In this document: positions 54,628-63,416 of the stretch, one piece after another
Layout of the letters: every line of letters begins with the position of its first letter
Numbering within the stretch: position 1 is the stretch's first letter
Assembly (NCBI RefSeq): GCF_003202035.1
Contig: NZ_QJKC01000007.1
Coordinates: forward strand, 124,001-188,000
Reading direction: 5' to 3'
Length of the DNA: 64,000 nt
From: Aquitalea magnusonii
GTDB lineage: Bacteria; Pseudomonadota; Gammaproteobacteria; Burkholderiales; Chromobacteriaceae
Translations under genes and position numbers: made by a program
Notes under the pieces: generated by a model
Database searches by the model: none
What the model was told of the DNA's origin: nothing
Seen by the model: only the letters and a program-made list of their open reading frames with translations

Positions 54628-55500
54628 TCACTCGTCAGCCCGGTGGCTGCCCTCGCCCAGCCGGGCGCGCATGGCTTCCACTTCCTGCAGACGGTCGCTG
54701 ATGGCCGCCCATTGCCGGGTGTTGAGGGCGGCGATGACGGCATCCACCAGCAACATCAAGGGCGTATTGGTATCCCAGCCGGAAGGGCCGGCGGTGTGGG
54801 CCGCCAGGGTAAAGCGCGCCACCCGCGATACCGGTGACAGCCACTGGTCGGTAAACAGCAGGACGCTGACCTTGCGCTGCGCGGCCATCTCGGCAATGTG
54901 CAAGGCGCCATCCCAATAACGGCGGATGTCGAAAATCACCAGCACATCATGCTTGCCCATGTCCACCAGCGAATCGGCCCAGCTGGATGGCACGCCGCGC
55001 AGATGCACCACGTCGGCGCGCACCACTTTCAGGTGGTGGCACAGATAGGCCGCCAGGGGATCGGTCAGCCGGCCGCCCAGCAGCCAGATGCGGTTCTTGC
55101 GCTCGCCCAGCAGGTCCACCACGCCATCGAACTCCACCCGCGGCAGATGCGCCACCGTTTCCTGCATCAGCTGGGTGATGCGCGCCGCGTAGCTGACCAG
55201 AAAATCACTGTCGCCCTGCAGCTGGGCCGGGTCGTGGCGCACCAGTGGCGACTGCAGGCGGATTTCCAGCTCATCCCGCAAGGCGGTCTGAAAGGCGGTG
55301 TAGCTGTCGAAGCCCAGCTTGCTGATCAGGCGCAGCACGGTCGGGCCACTGACATCCGCCCTGAGCGCCAGCTGAGCGATGGTTTCCAGCCCGGCCACCG
55401 GGTAATTCGCCAGCAGCACCCGCCCTACCTTGCGCTCGGTCGGGGTCAGGGTTTCAAACAGCACGCGCAGTTCTTCCGCGATGGACCGGCTATTACTCAC
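54628..55500 (-). CDS. RpiR-family transcriptional regulator
   Basis: A 290-aa regulator. The N-terminal HTH_6 domain (about 5-80; LTPTERKVGRVLLANYPVAG, SGPTVLRLISKLGFDSYTAF) and C-terminal SIS domain (about 125-260; IWLLGGRLTDPLAAYLCHHL, VLVIFDIRRYW) are typical of the family, which normally senses phosphorylated sugars. Here it sits divergently from a gamma-glutamylation operon, so the ligand may be a pathway intermediate. GTG start with GGAGAAG upstream. Confidence 0.88.
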   Translation of the reverse strand: MSNSRSIAEELRVLFETLTPTERKVGRVLLANYPVAGLETIAQLALRADVSGPTVLRLISKLGFDSYTAFQTALRDELEIRLQSPLVRHDPAQLQGDSDFLVSYAARITQLMQETVAHLPRVEFDGVVDLLGERKNRIWLLGGRLTDPLAAYLCHHLKVVRADVVHLRGVPSSWADSLVDMGKHDVLVIFDIRRYWDGALHIAEMAAQRKVSVLLFTDQWLSPVSRVARFTLAAHTAGPSGWDTNTPLMLLVDAVIAALNTRQWAAISDRLQEVEAMRARLGEGSHRADE

Positions 55501-55645
55501 AGGCTTCTCCGCAATCAGGCACTGGCTGACAAGTACCTGTTATCAATGGCCGGCAACAAGGCGCAGCCAACCTTCACCCGGCAATGATAGCAGTCCACAG
55601 CGCCAAAACGGCACTGTGGCATTGCTTCCACATTGCACAGCACAA

Positions 55646-55661
55646 TCTAATTTTTATTACA
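55646..55661. promoter_or_regulatory. candidate RpiR operator
   Basis: TCTAAT-TTTT-ATTACA is a near-perfect inverted repeat in the 259-bp divergent region between the rpiR-type gene and the gamma-glutamylation operon. It resembles the TGTAAT-N3-ATTACA operator known for HexR, another RpiR-family protein, with one mismatched base and one extra spacer base. Confidence 0.45.
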
Positions 55662-55759
55662 TTTTTATCTTGATTGCTGTTTTTCTAACGAACAATACTA
55701 GCCGCAACAGGAGAAGGAATCCCCCTGCCACCCACCCAACACCAGCGCAAGGAGCAATC

Positions 55760-57127
55760 ATGGATGCTCGGCATGTAAAGACAATGGCAGATTTGAAGAC
55801 CCTGATCGAACAGCGCCAGCTACGGCAGATCAAGGTTGGCCTGGTTGATATCGATGGCGTGATGTGCGGCAAATACATGTCGCGTGACAAGTTCCTGTCC
55901 TCGCTGGAGGGCGGCTTCGGCTTCTGTGATGTGGTGTTCGGCTGGGACGTGGGCGACAAGCTGTACGACAACACCCTGCTCACCGGCTGGGGCCGTGGCT
56001 ATGGCGACGCGCAGATCCGGCTGATTCCCGAGTCCTGTCGTGAACTGCCTCTGGAAGACAATATGATCTTCGTGCAGGGCGAGGTGGTGGGCCGGCTGGA
56101 AGGGCTGTGTCCGCGCGGCGTACTGCGGCGGGTGGTGGAACGGGCTCGCGCCATGGGCTTTGAGCCGATGGCTGGCTTCGAGTACGAATTTTTGGTCACT
56201 GACGAAAGCAATGCCGCCCTGCAAGACAAGCTGTACCAGAACCCCAAGCCGCTGGGCAGCGGTGCTTTTGGCTACTCGGTTTTGCGCAATTCGGTGAATA
56301 CCGACTTTTACCGCGGCCTGCTTGATTTGTGCGAGCAGATGAATATGCCGGTAGAAGGCTTTCACGAAGAAACCGGCCCCGGCGCCCTGGAAGCCGCGCT
56401 GACGGTGGACAAGGCGCTGACCGCCGCCGACAACGCGGTGTGCTTCAAGACCTTCTCTAAGGTGCTGGCAGAAAAACAGGGGCGCATGATCTGCTATATG
56501 GCCAAGTGGAACGAAGAACACTCCGGCCAGGGCGGACACATCCATATCTCGCTGAAGAACCGCGACGGCCACAGCGCCTTTCACCAGAGCGGGCGCGATC
56601 ACAATATCAGCGACACCATGCGCCATTTCATTGGCGGCATTCAAAAACTGATGCCGCAATTCATGAGCCTGGCCGCCCCCACCATCAACAGTTTCCGCCG
56701 GCTGGTGCCGGGTTACTGGGCGCCTACCAGCGCGCTATGGGGGGTGGATAACCGCACTGTGGCCATCCGCGCCATTCCGGGCAGCAGCAAATCGCAGCGG
56801 GTGGAATACCGCCTGCCGGGTGCCGATACCAACCCTTATCTGGCGCTGGCCAGCGGGCTGGCTGCCGGCCTGTACGGCATCGAAAACAAGATCGAGCCAG
56901 AAGAGCCGGTCACGGCCAATGGCTATCTGCTGCAAGCCCCGCCCCATCTGCAACTGCATCGCACCCTGTGGGACGCCGCCCAGGCGCTGCGCGCCTCGGC
57001 CGCCGCCCGCGACTGGTTTGGCGATGATTTTGTCGACCACTTCGCCGCCACGCGCGAGTGGGAAGAACGCGAGTTCCAGCGCCATGTCACCGACTGGGAA
57101 TTGAAACGCTACTTCGAGATCATCTAA
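55760..57127 (+). CDS. glutamine-synthetase-like gamma-glutamyl amine ligase (second cluster)
   Basis: A 455-aa GS-family ligase, distant from the one at 45.7 kb. It has GLVDIDGVMCGKYMSRDKF near the start, GFEYEFLVT and EETGPGALEAAL (metal Glu), GGHIHISL (His) and NRTVAIRAIPG / YRLPGADTNPYLAL. AAGGAG lies six bases before MDARHVKTM; a long open frame continues upstream through the promoter and is rejected. It should link glutamate to an amine substrate. The neighbouring alcohol dehydrogenase suggests an amino alcohol. First gene of a tightly packed operon. Confidence 0.82.
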   Translation: MDARHVKTMADLKTLIEQRQLRQIKVGLVDIDGVMCGKYMSRDKFLSSLEGGFGFCDVVFGWDVGDKLYDNTLLTGWGRGYGDAQIRLIPESCRELPLEDNMIFVQGEVVGRLEGLCPRGVLRRVVERARAMGFEPMAGFEYEFLVTDESNAALQDKLYQNPKPLGSGAFGYSVLRNSVNTDFYRGLLDLCEQMNMPVEGFHEETGPGALEAALTVDKALTAADNAVCFKTFSKVLAEKQGRMICYMAKWNEEHSGQGGHIHISLKNRDGHSAFHQSGRDHNISDTMRHFIGGIQKLMPQFMSLAAPTINSFRRLVPGYWAPTSALWGVDNRTVAIRAIPGSSKSQRVEYRLPGADTNPYLALASGLAAGLYGIENKIEPEEPVTANGYLLQAPPHLQLHRTLWDAAQALRASAAARDWFGDDFVDHFAATREWEEREFQRHVTDWELKRYFEII

Positions 57128-58513
57128 ATGAGCACATCCTATTCCGTCATCTCCCCCGTCGATGGTGCCATCCTGCTGGAGCGCCCCTACTCCACGCCCA
57201 GCCAGACCCAGGCCGTACTGGATGCTGCCACGGCAGCACAGCGCGGCTGGCGACATACCCCGCTGGCCGAACGCAAGGCGCTGATCGGCAAAGCGGTAGA
57301 CTGGCTGGTGGCCCACCAGGACGCCTGTGCCGAAGCCATCACCCGCCAGATTGGCCGCCCCATCAGCCAGTCACCCGGTGAGGTGCGCGGGCTGGAAGAG
57401 CGCGCCCGCCACATGCTGGCTATTGCCGAGGAAGGGCTGGCCGACATCCACCCCGCCGCCAAGCCTGGTTTCCAGCGCTTTCTGCGCCGCGAGCCACTGG
57501 GCACGGTACTGGTGCTGGCGCCGTGGAATTACCCCTTCCTCACCGCCATCAACACCATCGTGCCGGCGCTGGCTGCCGGCAATACCGTCATCCTCAAGCA
57601 CTCCTCGCAAACCCCGCTGGTGACCGAGTTGTTCCAGCAGGCTTTTGATGCGGCCGGCCTGCCTGCCGGGGTATTCCAGAGCCTGCAGCTGGGCCATGCG
57701 GCCACCCTGCGGCTGGTGGCCGCGCCGCAGATCGATTTTGTCGCCTTTACCGGCTCGGTGGCTGGTGGCCGTGCCGTACAACAAGCCGCCAGTGAACGCT
57801 TTATCGGCGTGGGGCTGGAGCTGGGCGGCAAGGACCCGGCCTATGTGCGCGCCGATGCCGACCTGGCCAGCGCCATCGAAAATCTGGTGGACGGTGCCTT
57901 TTTCAACTCCGGCCAATCCTGCTGCGGCATCGAACGCATCTATGTTCACCGCAGCCACTACAGCGCCTTTGTCGATGGCTTTGTCGAACTGACCAAGGCT
58001 TACCGCTTTGGCAACCCGCTGGATGCCGCCACCAACCTCGGCCCCATGGTACGCGCCAGTGCTGCCGCCTTTGTGCGCAGCCAGATTGCCGATGCCGTCG
58101 CCGTAGGGGCGCGGGCGCTGATTCCAGCCGGGCACTTTGCTGCCGATGCCGTAGGCACGGCCTATCTGGCTCCGCAAGTCCTGGTAGACGTGCACCACGG
58201 CATGAGCGTGATGCGGGACGAAAGCTTTGGCCCGGTCATCGGCATCATGCCGGTGGATTCCGATGAGCAGGCCGTGGCCCTGATGAACGACAGCGCCTAT
58301 GGCCTCACCGCCTCGCTGTGGACGCAGGACCGCGAAGCCGCCATCCGCCTGGGCAATGAGATTGCCACCGGCACGGTATTCATGAACCGCTGTGACTACC
58401 TGGACCCTGCCCTGGCCTGGACCGGGGTCAAGGACACTGGCCGCGGCATTTCGCTATCCGTGCTGGGTTATCAGCAGCTCACCCGTATCAAATCCTTCCA
58501 TCTCAAGGGGTAA
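57128..58513 (+). CDS. aldehyde dehydrogenase (second cluster)
   Basis: A 461-aa NAD(P)-dependent aldehyde dehydrogenase. It has LAPWNYPFLTAINTIVPALA (cofactor Asn), FTGSVAGGRAV, ELGGKDPAYV (base Glu) and FFNSGQSCCGIERIYV (nucleophile Cys, with a second Cys beside it). It is shorter than PuuC and in the succinate-semialdehyde dehydrogenase-like part of the family. It starts one base after the ligase stop codon and would oxidise the gamma-glutamyl aldehyde to the acid. Confidence 0.88.
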   Translation: MSTSYSVISPVDGAILLERPYSTPSQTQAVLDAATAAQRGWRHTPLAERKALIGKAVDWLVAHQDACAEAITRQIGRPISQSPGEVRGLEERARHMLAIAEEGLADIHPAAKPGFQRFLRREPLGTVLVLAPWNYPFLTAINTIVPALAAGNTVILKHSSQTPLVTELFQQAFDAAGLPAGVFQSLQLGHAATLRLVAAPQIDFVAFTGSVAGGRAVQQAASERFIGVGLELGGKDPAYVRADADLASAIENLVDGAFFNSGQSCCGIERIYVHRSHYSAFVDGFVELTKAYRFGNPLDAATNLGPMVRASAAAFVRSQIADAVAVGARALIPAGHFAADAVGTAYLAPQVLVDVHHGMSVMRDESFGPVIGIMPVDSDEQAVALMNDSAYGLTASLWTQDREAAIRLGNEIATGTVFMNRCDYLDPALAWTGVKDTGRGISLSVLGYQQLTRIKSFHLKG

Positions 58514-58516
58514 AGC

Positions 58517-59680
58517 ATGCAACTGCAAGGTAACTGGAACTATCCGACCAGCATCCGCTTTGGCGCAGGCCGCGCCAGCGAGCTGCCCGCGCTGTGCCAG
58601 CAACTGGGCATGCGCCGCCCGCTGCTGGTCACCGATCCTGGTCTCGCCCGGCTGCCACTGGTGGCCCGCCTGCTCGACTATCTGGCATCCGCCGGCATGG
58701 ACGCCCATGTATTCAGCGATATGCGCCCCAATCCGGTAGGCCGTGATGTCTATGCCGGGGTCAATGCCTACAAGGAGGGCAAGCACGATGGCGTGATCGC
58801 GGTAGGGGGCGGCAGCGCACTGGATGTGGGCAAGGCCATTGCGCTGATGGTGGGGCAGGACCGTCCGCTATGGGATTTTGAGGACGTGGGCGATAACTGG
58901 CTGCGGGTGAATGTGGCCGGCGTGGCGCCCACCATTGCCGTACCGACCACCTCCGGCACCGGCTCGGAAGTGGGCCGTGCCTCGCTGATCATTGATGAAG
59001 AAGACCACCGCAAGGTCATCATCTTCCACCCGTCCATGCTGCCCAGACTGGTGCTGGCCGACCCGGAACTCACCGCCGGCCTGCCCCCGCAGCTGACCGC
59101 CGCCACCGGCATTGATGCGCTGGTGCACAATCTGGAAGCCTATTGCTCGCCCACCTACCACCCGCTGGCGCAGGGCGTGGCGCTGGAGGGCATGAAACTG
59201 GTGCACGACTGGCTGCCCACCGCCTATGCCGATGGCAGCCATATCGAAGCCCGCTCGCACATGCTGGCCGCCTCCATCATGGGCGCCACCGCCTTCCAGA
59301 AGGGACTGGGCGGGGTACATGCCCTGGCGCATCCCATCGGGGCGGTGTTCGACACCCACCACGGCCTGGCCAATGCCATCCTGCTGCCCTATGTGCTGGT
59401 GCGCAATCGTCCGGCCATTGCCGACAAACTGGCCGCTGCAGCCCGCTATATCGGCCTGGCCGACAGCAGTTTTGATGGTTTCCTGGCCTGGATACTGCAG
59501 CTGCGCAGCGACCTGGGCATCCCGCACAGCCTGGGGCAGATCAACATTCCGGCAGAACAGGCCAGCGAGATCGGCCGCATGGCCAAGGCCGACCCCAGCG
59601 ATGGTGGCAATCCGCTGCCGCTGAGTGCCAGCGACTACAGCGCCATCTATCTGGCTGCCGTGCAAGGCCAGCTGCCATGA
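58517..59680 (+). CDS. iron-containing alcohol dehydrogenase
   Basis: A 387-aa group III alcohol dehydrogenase. The NAD-binding GGGSALDVGKAIAL (about 95-108), IAVPTTSGTGSEV and metal ligands Asp/His in GIDALVHNLEAY and His/His in GGVHALAHPIGAVFDTHHG are all present. It lies three bases after the aldehyde dehydrogenase gene and overlaps the next gene by four bases (ATGA). Within a gamma-glutamylation operon its simplest role is oxidising the hydroxyl of a gamma-glutamyl amino alcohol to the aldehyde. Confidence 0.9.
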   Translation: MQLQGNWNYPTSIRFGAGRASELPALCQQLGMRRPLLVTDPGLARLPLVARLLDYLASAGMDAHVFSDMRPNPVGRDVYAGVNAYKEGKHDGVIAVGGGSALDVGKAIALMVGQDRPLWDFEDVGDNWLRVNVAGVAPTIAVPTTSGTGSEVGRASLIIDEEDHRKVIIFHPSMLPRLVLADPELTAGLPPQLTAATGIDALVHNLEAYCSPTYHPLAQGVALEGMKLVHDWLPTAYADGSHIEARSHMLAASIMGATAFQKGLGGVHALAHPIGAVFDTHHGLANAILLPYVLVRNRPAIADKLAAAARYIGLADSSFDGFLAWILQLRSDLGIPHSLGQINIPAEQASEIGRMAKADPSDGGNPLPLSASDYSAIYLAAVQGQLP

Positions 59681-60387
59681 AGCCCCCGCTCATCGGCCTG
59701 ACCACCTACCCCGCCGGCCAGGGCCATGGCTATCACACCCCGGTGGACTACGTGCATGCGGTGGTTCGCGCGGGCGGGGCGCCGGTACTGCTGCCGCCCG
59801 TGGGCGCTGCCGCCATCGACAGCTGGCTGGATGCGCTGGACGGCGTGGTGCTGATAGGCGGCGGCGATATCGACCCGGAACTGTTCGACGGCGGCGATCA
59901 CCCCACCATTTACAACCTCAGTCCGGAGCGTGACCACACCGAAACCGCGCTGGCCCGAGCCCTGCTGCAACGCAAGCTGCCGACACTGGCCATCTGCCGT
60001 GGCTTGCAGATTCTCAATACCGTACTGGGCGGGACACTGCACCTGCATTTGCCGGATGTGGTGGGCGAGGCGGTGGAGCACCGGGTGGCACCGCGCGACC
60101 CCACGCTGCACCGGGTCAGGGTGGCGGCCGACTCCTGCCTGGCCGGGCTGCTGGGCAGCACCGAAGTGGCCACCAAGTCCTGGCACCACCAGGCCATCGA
60201 CCAGCCGGGCCAGGGCGTGCAGGCTGTGGCCTGGGCTGCCGATGGCGTGATCGAGGCCATCGAGGTGGCAGGGTTTCCGCAATTGATTGCCGTGCAGTGG
60301 CATCCGGAATTATCTGCACGGGAAGACAGCAGCCAGCAAGGGCTGTTTGATGAGCTGGTCCGCATGAGCAGCAAACGCAGTCACTAA
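59677..60387 (+). CDS. gamma-glutamyl amide hydrolase (class I amidotransferase fold, second cluster)
   Basis: A 236-aa C26-type hydrolase related to PuuD. PLIGLTTYPAG opens the protein; LAICRGLQILNTVLGGTL holds the nucleophile Cys, and AVQWHPEL the His/Glu pair. The insertion SWHHQAIDQPG is typical of gamma-glutamyl-GABA hydrolases. It should free glutamate and the amino acid product from the oxidised gamma-glutamyl intermediate. It is translationally coupled to the alcohol dehydrogenase (ATGA). Confidence 0.86.
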   Translation: MKPPLIGLTTYPAGQGHGYHTPVDYVHAVVRAGGAPVLLPPVGAAAIDSWLDALDGVVLIGGGDIDPELFDGGDHPTIYNLSPERDHTETALARALLQRKLPTLAICRGLQILNTVLGGTLHLHLPDVVGEAVEHRVAPRDPTLHRVRVAADSCLAGLLGSTEVATKSWHHQAIDQPGQGVQAVAWAADGVIEAIEVAGFPQLIAVQWHPELSAREDSSQQGLFDELVRMSSKRSH

Positions 60388-60618
60388 AGCCGACAGCAAG
60401 AGCGGCAGGTATTGCCGCGCATTCCCGGCAACACGGGCGCGCAGGGCGCCGCGCAACAGACACGGACAGAAGGCAGATGGGTATGGCTCTTGCCGCCACG
60501 GCAAGGCCGGACGCAGGCCGCGCTGTTGCCCGCCGTCTGCCGCGGGCGCAGCAAAGGGTGAAGTCTCAGCACAGTGCATTTTCATACAGTGTAGGTCAAC
60601 ACATGCAAGAGGATCATC

Positions 60619-62157
60619 ATGAACCGAGATCAGCACGGCTCCGCACCGCAGGGTGAGGACGAGAAACTGTTACACAGCATGGGTTACGCTCAGGAGCTCT
60701 CCAGGCGCATGAGCGGCTTTTCCAACTTTGCCATTTCCTTTTCCATCATCTGCATACTGGCTGGCGGCATCACCGCCTTTCCCGCCGGCATCAGCGCTGG
60801 CGGCGGTGCTTCCATCGGCATAGGCTGGCCGGTGGGTGCGCTGTTTGCCAGCATCGTGGCCGCGGCCATGGCCCAGATCGCCTCCGCCTACCCCACCGCC
60901 GGCGGGCTCTATCACTGGTCGTCCATTCTGGGTGGCAAGGGGCTGGGCTGGGTAACCGCCTGGATCAATCTGCTGGGGCTGATCTTCGTGGTGGCCTCGG
61001 TCAATTTCGGCGTATACGACCCCTTTTTCAAAACCCTGATCGCCCCCCTGCTGGGCATCAATCCAGACCATCTCACCTGGACCGAGCAGACGCTGTTCCT
61101 GACCGGCATCACGCTAAGCCAGGCCTGGCTGAATCACCTGGGCATCAAGCTCACTACCCGGCTGACCGACATGTCCGGCTATCTGATCTTTGCCATCGCC
61201 CTGCTGCTGACGGTTTCACTGCTGGCCTATGCACCGGGCCCGCTGGATTTCTCGCGCCTGTTCACCTTTACCAACTTCAGCGGAGCCGACGGCGGCACCT
61301 GGCCCAAGACCGACAGCAGCCTGATGCTCTTCCTGTCCGGCCTGCTGCTGACCGTCTACACCCTTACCGGCTACGACGCTTCGGCGCATACCTCGGAAGA
61401 AACCCACCAGGCCGCGCACAATGTGCCCAAGGGCATCATCCGCTCGGTGCTGTGGTCGGCCCTGTTCGGCTACATCCTGATCTGCACCTTTGTGCTGGTG
61501 CTGCCAAACATGCAGGCCGGGGTCAAAGCCGGCATGGGCTTTTTCGACCTGCTGCTCAGCAGCCTGCCACCGGCACTGAAAGCGCTACTGGGGATCGGCA
61601 TTTTCCTGGTCAACTATCTGTGCGGCCTGGCCTGCCTGACCTCCACCTCGCGCATGATGTATGCCTTTGCCCGTGACGGCGGCCTGCCCTTCTCCCACCA
61701 GTTGAAACAGGTCCATCCCGTACACCGCACACCGGGCCTGGCCATCTGGGTCAGCGCCATCCTGGCCATTGTCGCCACCCTGTATGGCGATGCCTTTACC
61801 GTGCTGTCGGCCGGCTCTGCGGTATTCCTGTACATTTCTTACATCCTGCCCACCACGGCCGGCCTGTTTGCCGAAGGCAAGAGCTGGACTCACAAAGGCC
61901 CTTTCAGCCTGGGTGCCGCCTCCAAGCCGATTGCCCTGCTGGCCACCATTGGCGGTGCCATCCTGGCCTTTGTCGGCGTACAGCCACCCAATGAGAAGGT
62001 GCTCTACCTCACCATCGCCCTGCTACTGGTCTTGCTGTTCTTCTGGTTTGTGTTGGGGGTGCGCAAGCAGTTCAAGGGGCCACCGGTCGGCGAGCGCATC
62101 CAGAAACATCAGGCGCATATTCGTGAAATTGAAAACGCGCTGGACAAGACCGCCTGA
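60619..62157 (+). CDS. APC-superfamily amino acid/amine permease
   Basis: A 512-aa inner-membrane permease with about 12 helices. The opening MSGFSNFAISFSIICILAGGITAF and FPTAGG-like AYPTAGGLYHWSSILGG are typical of the amino acid-choline (ACT) group, which carries GABA, choline and related amines. It is 231 bp downstream of the hydrolase, so it may have its own promoter. It would import the substrate of the cluster. AGAGGATC precedes the ATG; a terminator follows. Confidence 0.85.
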   Translation: MNRDQHGSAPQGEDEKLLHSMGYAQELSRRMSGFSNFAISFSIICILAGGITAFPAGISAGGGASIGIGWPVGALFASIVAAAMAQIASAYPTAGGLYHWSSILGGKGLGWVTAWINLLGLIFVVASVNFGVYDPFFKTLIAPLLGINPDHLTWTEQTLFLTGITLSQAWLNHLGIKLTTRLTDMSGYLIFAIALLLTVSLLAYAPGPLDFSRLFTFTNFSGADGGTWPKTDSSLMLFLSGLLLTVYTLTGYDASAHTSEETHQAAHNVPKGIIRSVLWSALFGYILICTFVLVLPNMQAGVKAGMGFFDLLLSSLPPALKALLGIGIFLVNYLCGLACLTSTSRMMYAFARDGGLPFSHQLKQVHPVHRTPGLAIWVSAILAIVATLYGDAFTVLSAGSAVFLYISYILPTTAGLFAEGKSWTHKGPFSLGAASKPIALLATIGGAILAFVGVQPPNEKVLYLTIALLLVLLFFWFVLGVRKQFKGPPVGERIQKHQAHIREIENALDKTA

Positions 62158-62176
62158 GCCGGCGATCACCCAGTAC

Positions 62177-62206
62177 AACGGCCATGCCCGGCATGGCCGT
62201 TTTCAT
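62177..62206 (+). terminator. terminator after the APC permease
   Basis: AACGGCCATGCC / GGCATGGCCGTT arms then TTTCATT, 20 bp past the permease stop. Confidence 0.8.
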
Positions 62207-62311
62207 TGGGATGGGCTGCGGTGAAATCACCTGGCCACGGCGAAGCAAACGGCTTGCCCGCTACCAGAAAATACTGAATGATGCTGTCTGGGTTAACTTG
62301 AGAACATCGCC

Positions 62312-62950
62312 ATGATCGTCACCCCGGAACAACTGGCGGCCTTTACCGCCGCCGCCATGCTGATCACCCTTTCCCCCGGCCCGGATAATCTGATGGTGCT
62401 GAGCCTGGGCATTGCCAAAGGCCGTCGCCAGGGCATGGCCTTTGGCCTGGGCTGTGCCCTGGGTTGCCTGACACATACCGTGCTGGCTGCCATCGGCGTC
62501 AGCGCGCTGATCGCCGCCTCGCCCCTCGCCTTCGGCCTGCTGAAAATTGCTGGCGGCGCGTATCTGGTGTATCTGGGCTGGCATGCCATCCGCAGCCGTG
62601 GCAGCCGGCTGCAGGCAGCGGATGGTGCGGCAGATGGCACACCGCTGGCGGCGCACTTTCGCAAAGGCCTGCTGGCCAATGCCATCAACCCCAAGGTGGT
62701 GCTGTTTTTCCTGGCCTTCCTGCCGCAGTTCGTCAATCCGGCACAGGGCCACAGCGGCTGGCAGATCGCCATTCTGGGCCTGATCTTTACCGCGCAGGCT
62801 GCGCTGCTGTTTGGCAGCCTGGGCTACTTTGCCGGAGCCATCGGCAGCTGGCTTAACCGCACGCCCAAGGCCAGCCAGTGGCTGGACCGTATTGCCGGCG
62901 GCGTCTTCATCGCACTGGGCCTGCGGCTGATGCTGGCACCGACGCGCTAA
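62312..62950 (+). CDS. LysE/RhtB-family exporter
   Basis: A 212-aa inner-membrane protein with six helices. ITLSPGPDNLMVLSLGIAKG is the family's N-terminal signature, and GLLANAINPKVVLFFLAFLPQFV the second landmark. Members export amino acids such as lysine, homoserine lactone or threonine. Its place after the permease may be chance, since terminators lie on both sides. A weak GAGAA precedes the start. Confidence 0.9.
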   Translation: MIVTPEQLAAFTAAAMLITLSPGPDNLMVLSLGIAKGRRQGMAFGLGCALGCLTHTVLAAIGVSALIAASPLAFGLLKIAGGAYLVYLGWHAIRSRGSRLQAADGAADGTPLAAHFRKGLLANAINPKVVLFFLAFLPQFVNPAQGHSGWQIAILGLIFTAQAALLFGSLGYFAGAIGSWLNRTPKASQWLDRIAGGVFIALGLRLMLAPTR

Positions 62951-62976
62951 GCGGGCGCCTGACCGGCACCATGCAA

Positions 62977-63002
62977 AACGGGTTGGCCATGGCCAACCCG
63001 TT
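62977..63002. terminator. terminator after the LysE gene
   Basis: A 26-bp palindrome with arms AACGGGTTGGCC / GGCCAACCCGTT; GCTGTTTTT follows on the plus strand and TTTTGC on the minus strand, so it can also serve the DUF2788 gene. Confidence 0.8.
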
Positions 63003-63021
63003 GCTGTTTTTCCCTGCCGGC

Positions 63022-63225
63022 TTATTTCAGCACCAGGAATTCCACCAGCACGTTCTTGAAGATAAAGCCGAACACACCGAAACCCAGCACCAGAAACAGG
63101 ATGGCCGTCCCCATCTTGCCGGCCTGCGATTTCTTGCCAAGGTCCCAGATGATGAAACCCATGAAAATGATCAGCCCTGACAGACATACGGCCATGGAAA
63201 TATCGGTAAATTGATCTTCAGACAC
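63022..63225 (-). CDS. DUF2788 small membrane protein
   Basis: A 67-aa protein with two hydrophobic helices (about 10-27 and 40-63) and the signature FIIWDLGKKSQAGKMGTAILFL plus LGFGVFGF. This fits DUF2788, a betaproteobacterial family of unknown function. It starts with GTG, with AAGGAA eight bases upstream; the nearby ATG is in another frame. Confidence 0.8.
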   Translation of the reverse strand: MSEDQFTDISMAVCLSGLIIFMGFIIWDLGKKSQAGKMGTAILFLVLGFGVFGFIFKNVLVEFLVLK

Positions 63226-63380
63226 CCAGACATTCCTTCATTGTTGCGGCTGCGCGGTGCAGCCGGCGCTTGAATCGCCGCGGCAGTGACCGGGCCATCC
63301 CGGACGAAGCCACTACGATACGCCGCATCCCCTGGCAGCTCAACTTTTACACACAGGCCAGCAACTGCTGCCAACGAAAA

Positions 63381-63398
63381 AGCCGCCCGCAGGCGGCT
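63381..63398 (-). terminator. terminator of argG
   Basis: AGCCGCC-TGCG-GGCGGCT followed by TTTTTC on the minus strand, 19 bp after the argG stop. Confidence 0.85.
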
Positions 63399-63416
63399 GT
63401 TTCAGCAGGCGGACAA

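Noticed and set aside
55625-55650. Sigma-54 promoter (TGGCA ... TTGCA) upstream of the second operon
   Set aside because: The spacing between the GG and GC elements is five bases too long for sigma-54.
55430-55759. 110 extra codons at the front of the second glutamine-synthetase-like gene
   Set aside because: They run through the RpiR start and the AT-rich promoter region; a perfect AAGGAG precedes the ATG at 55760.
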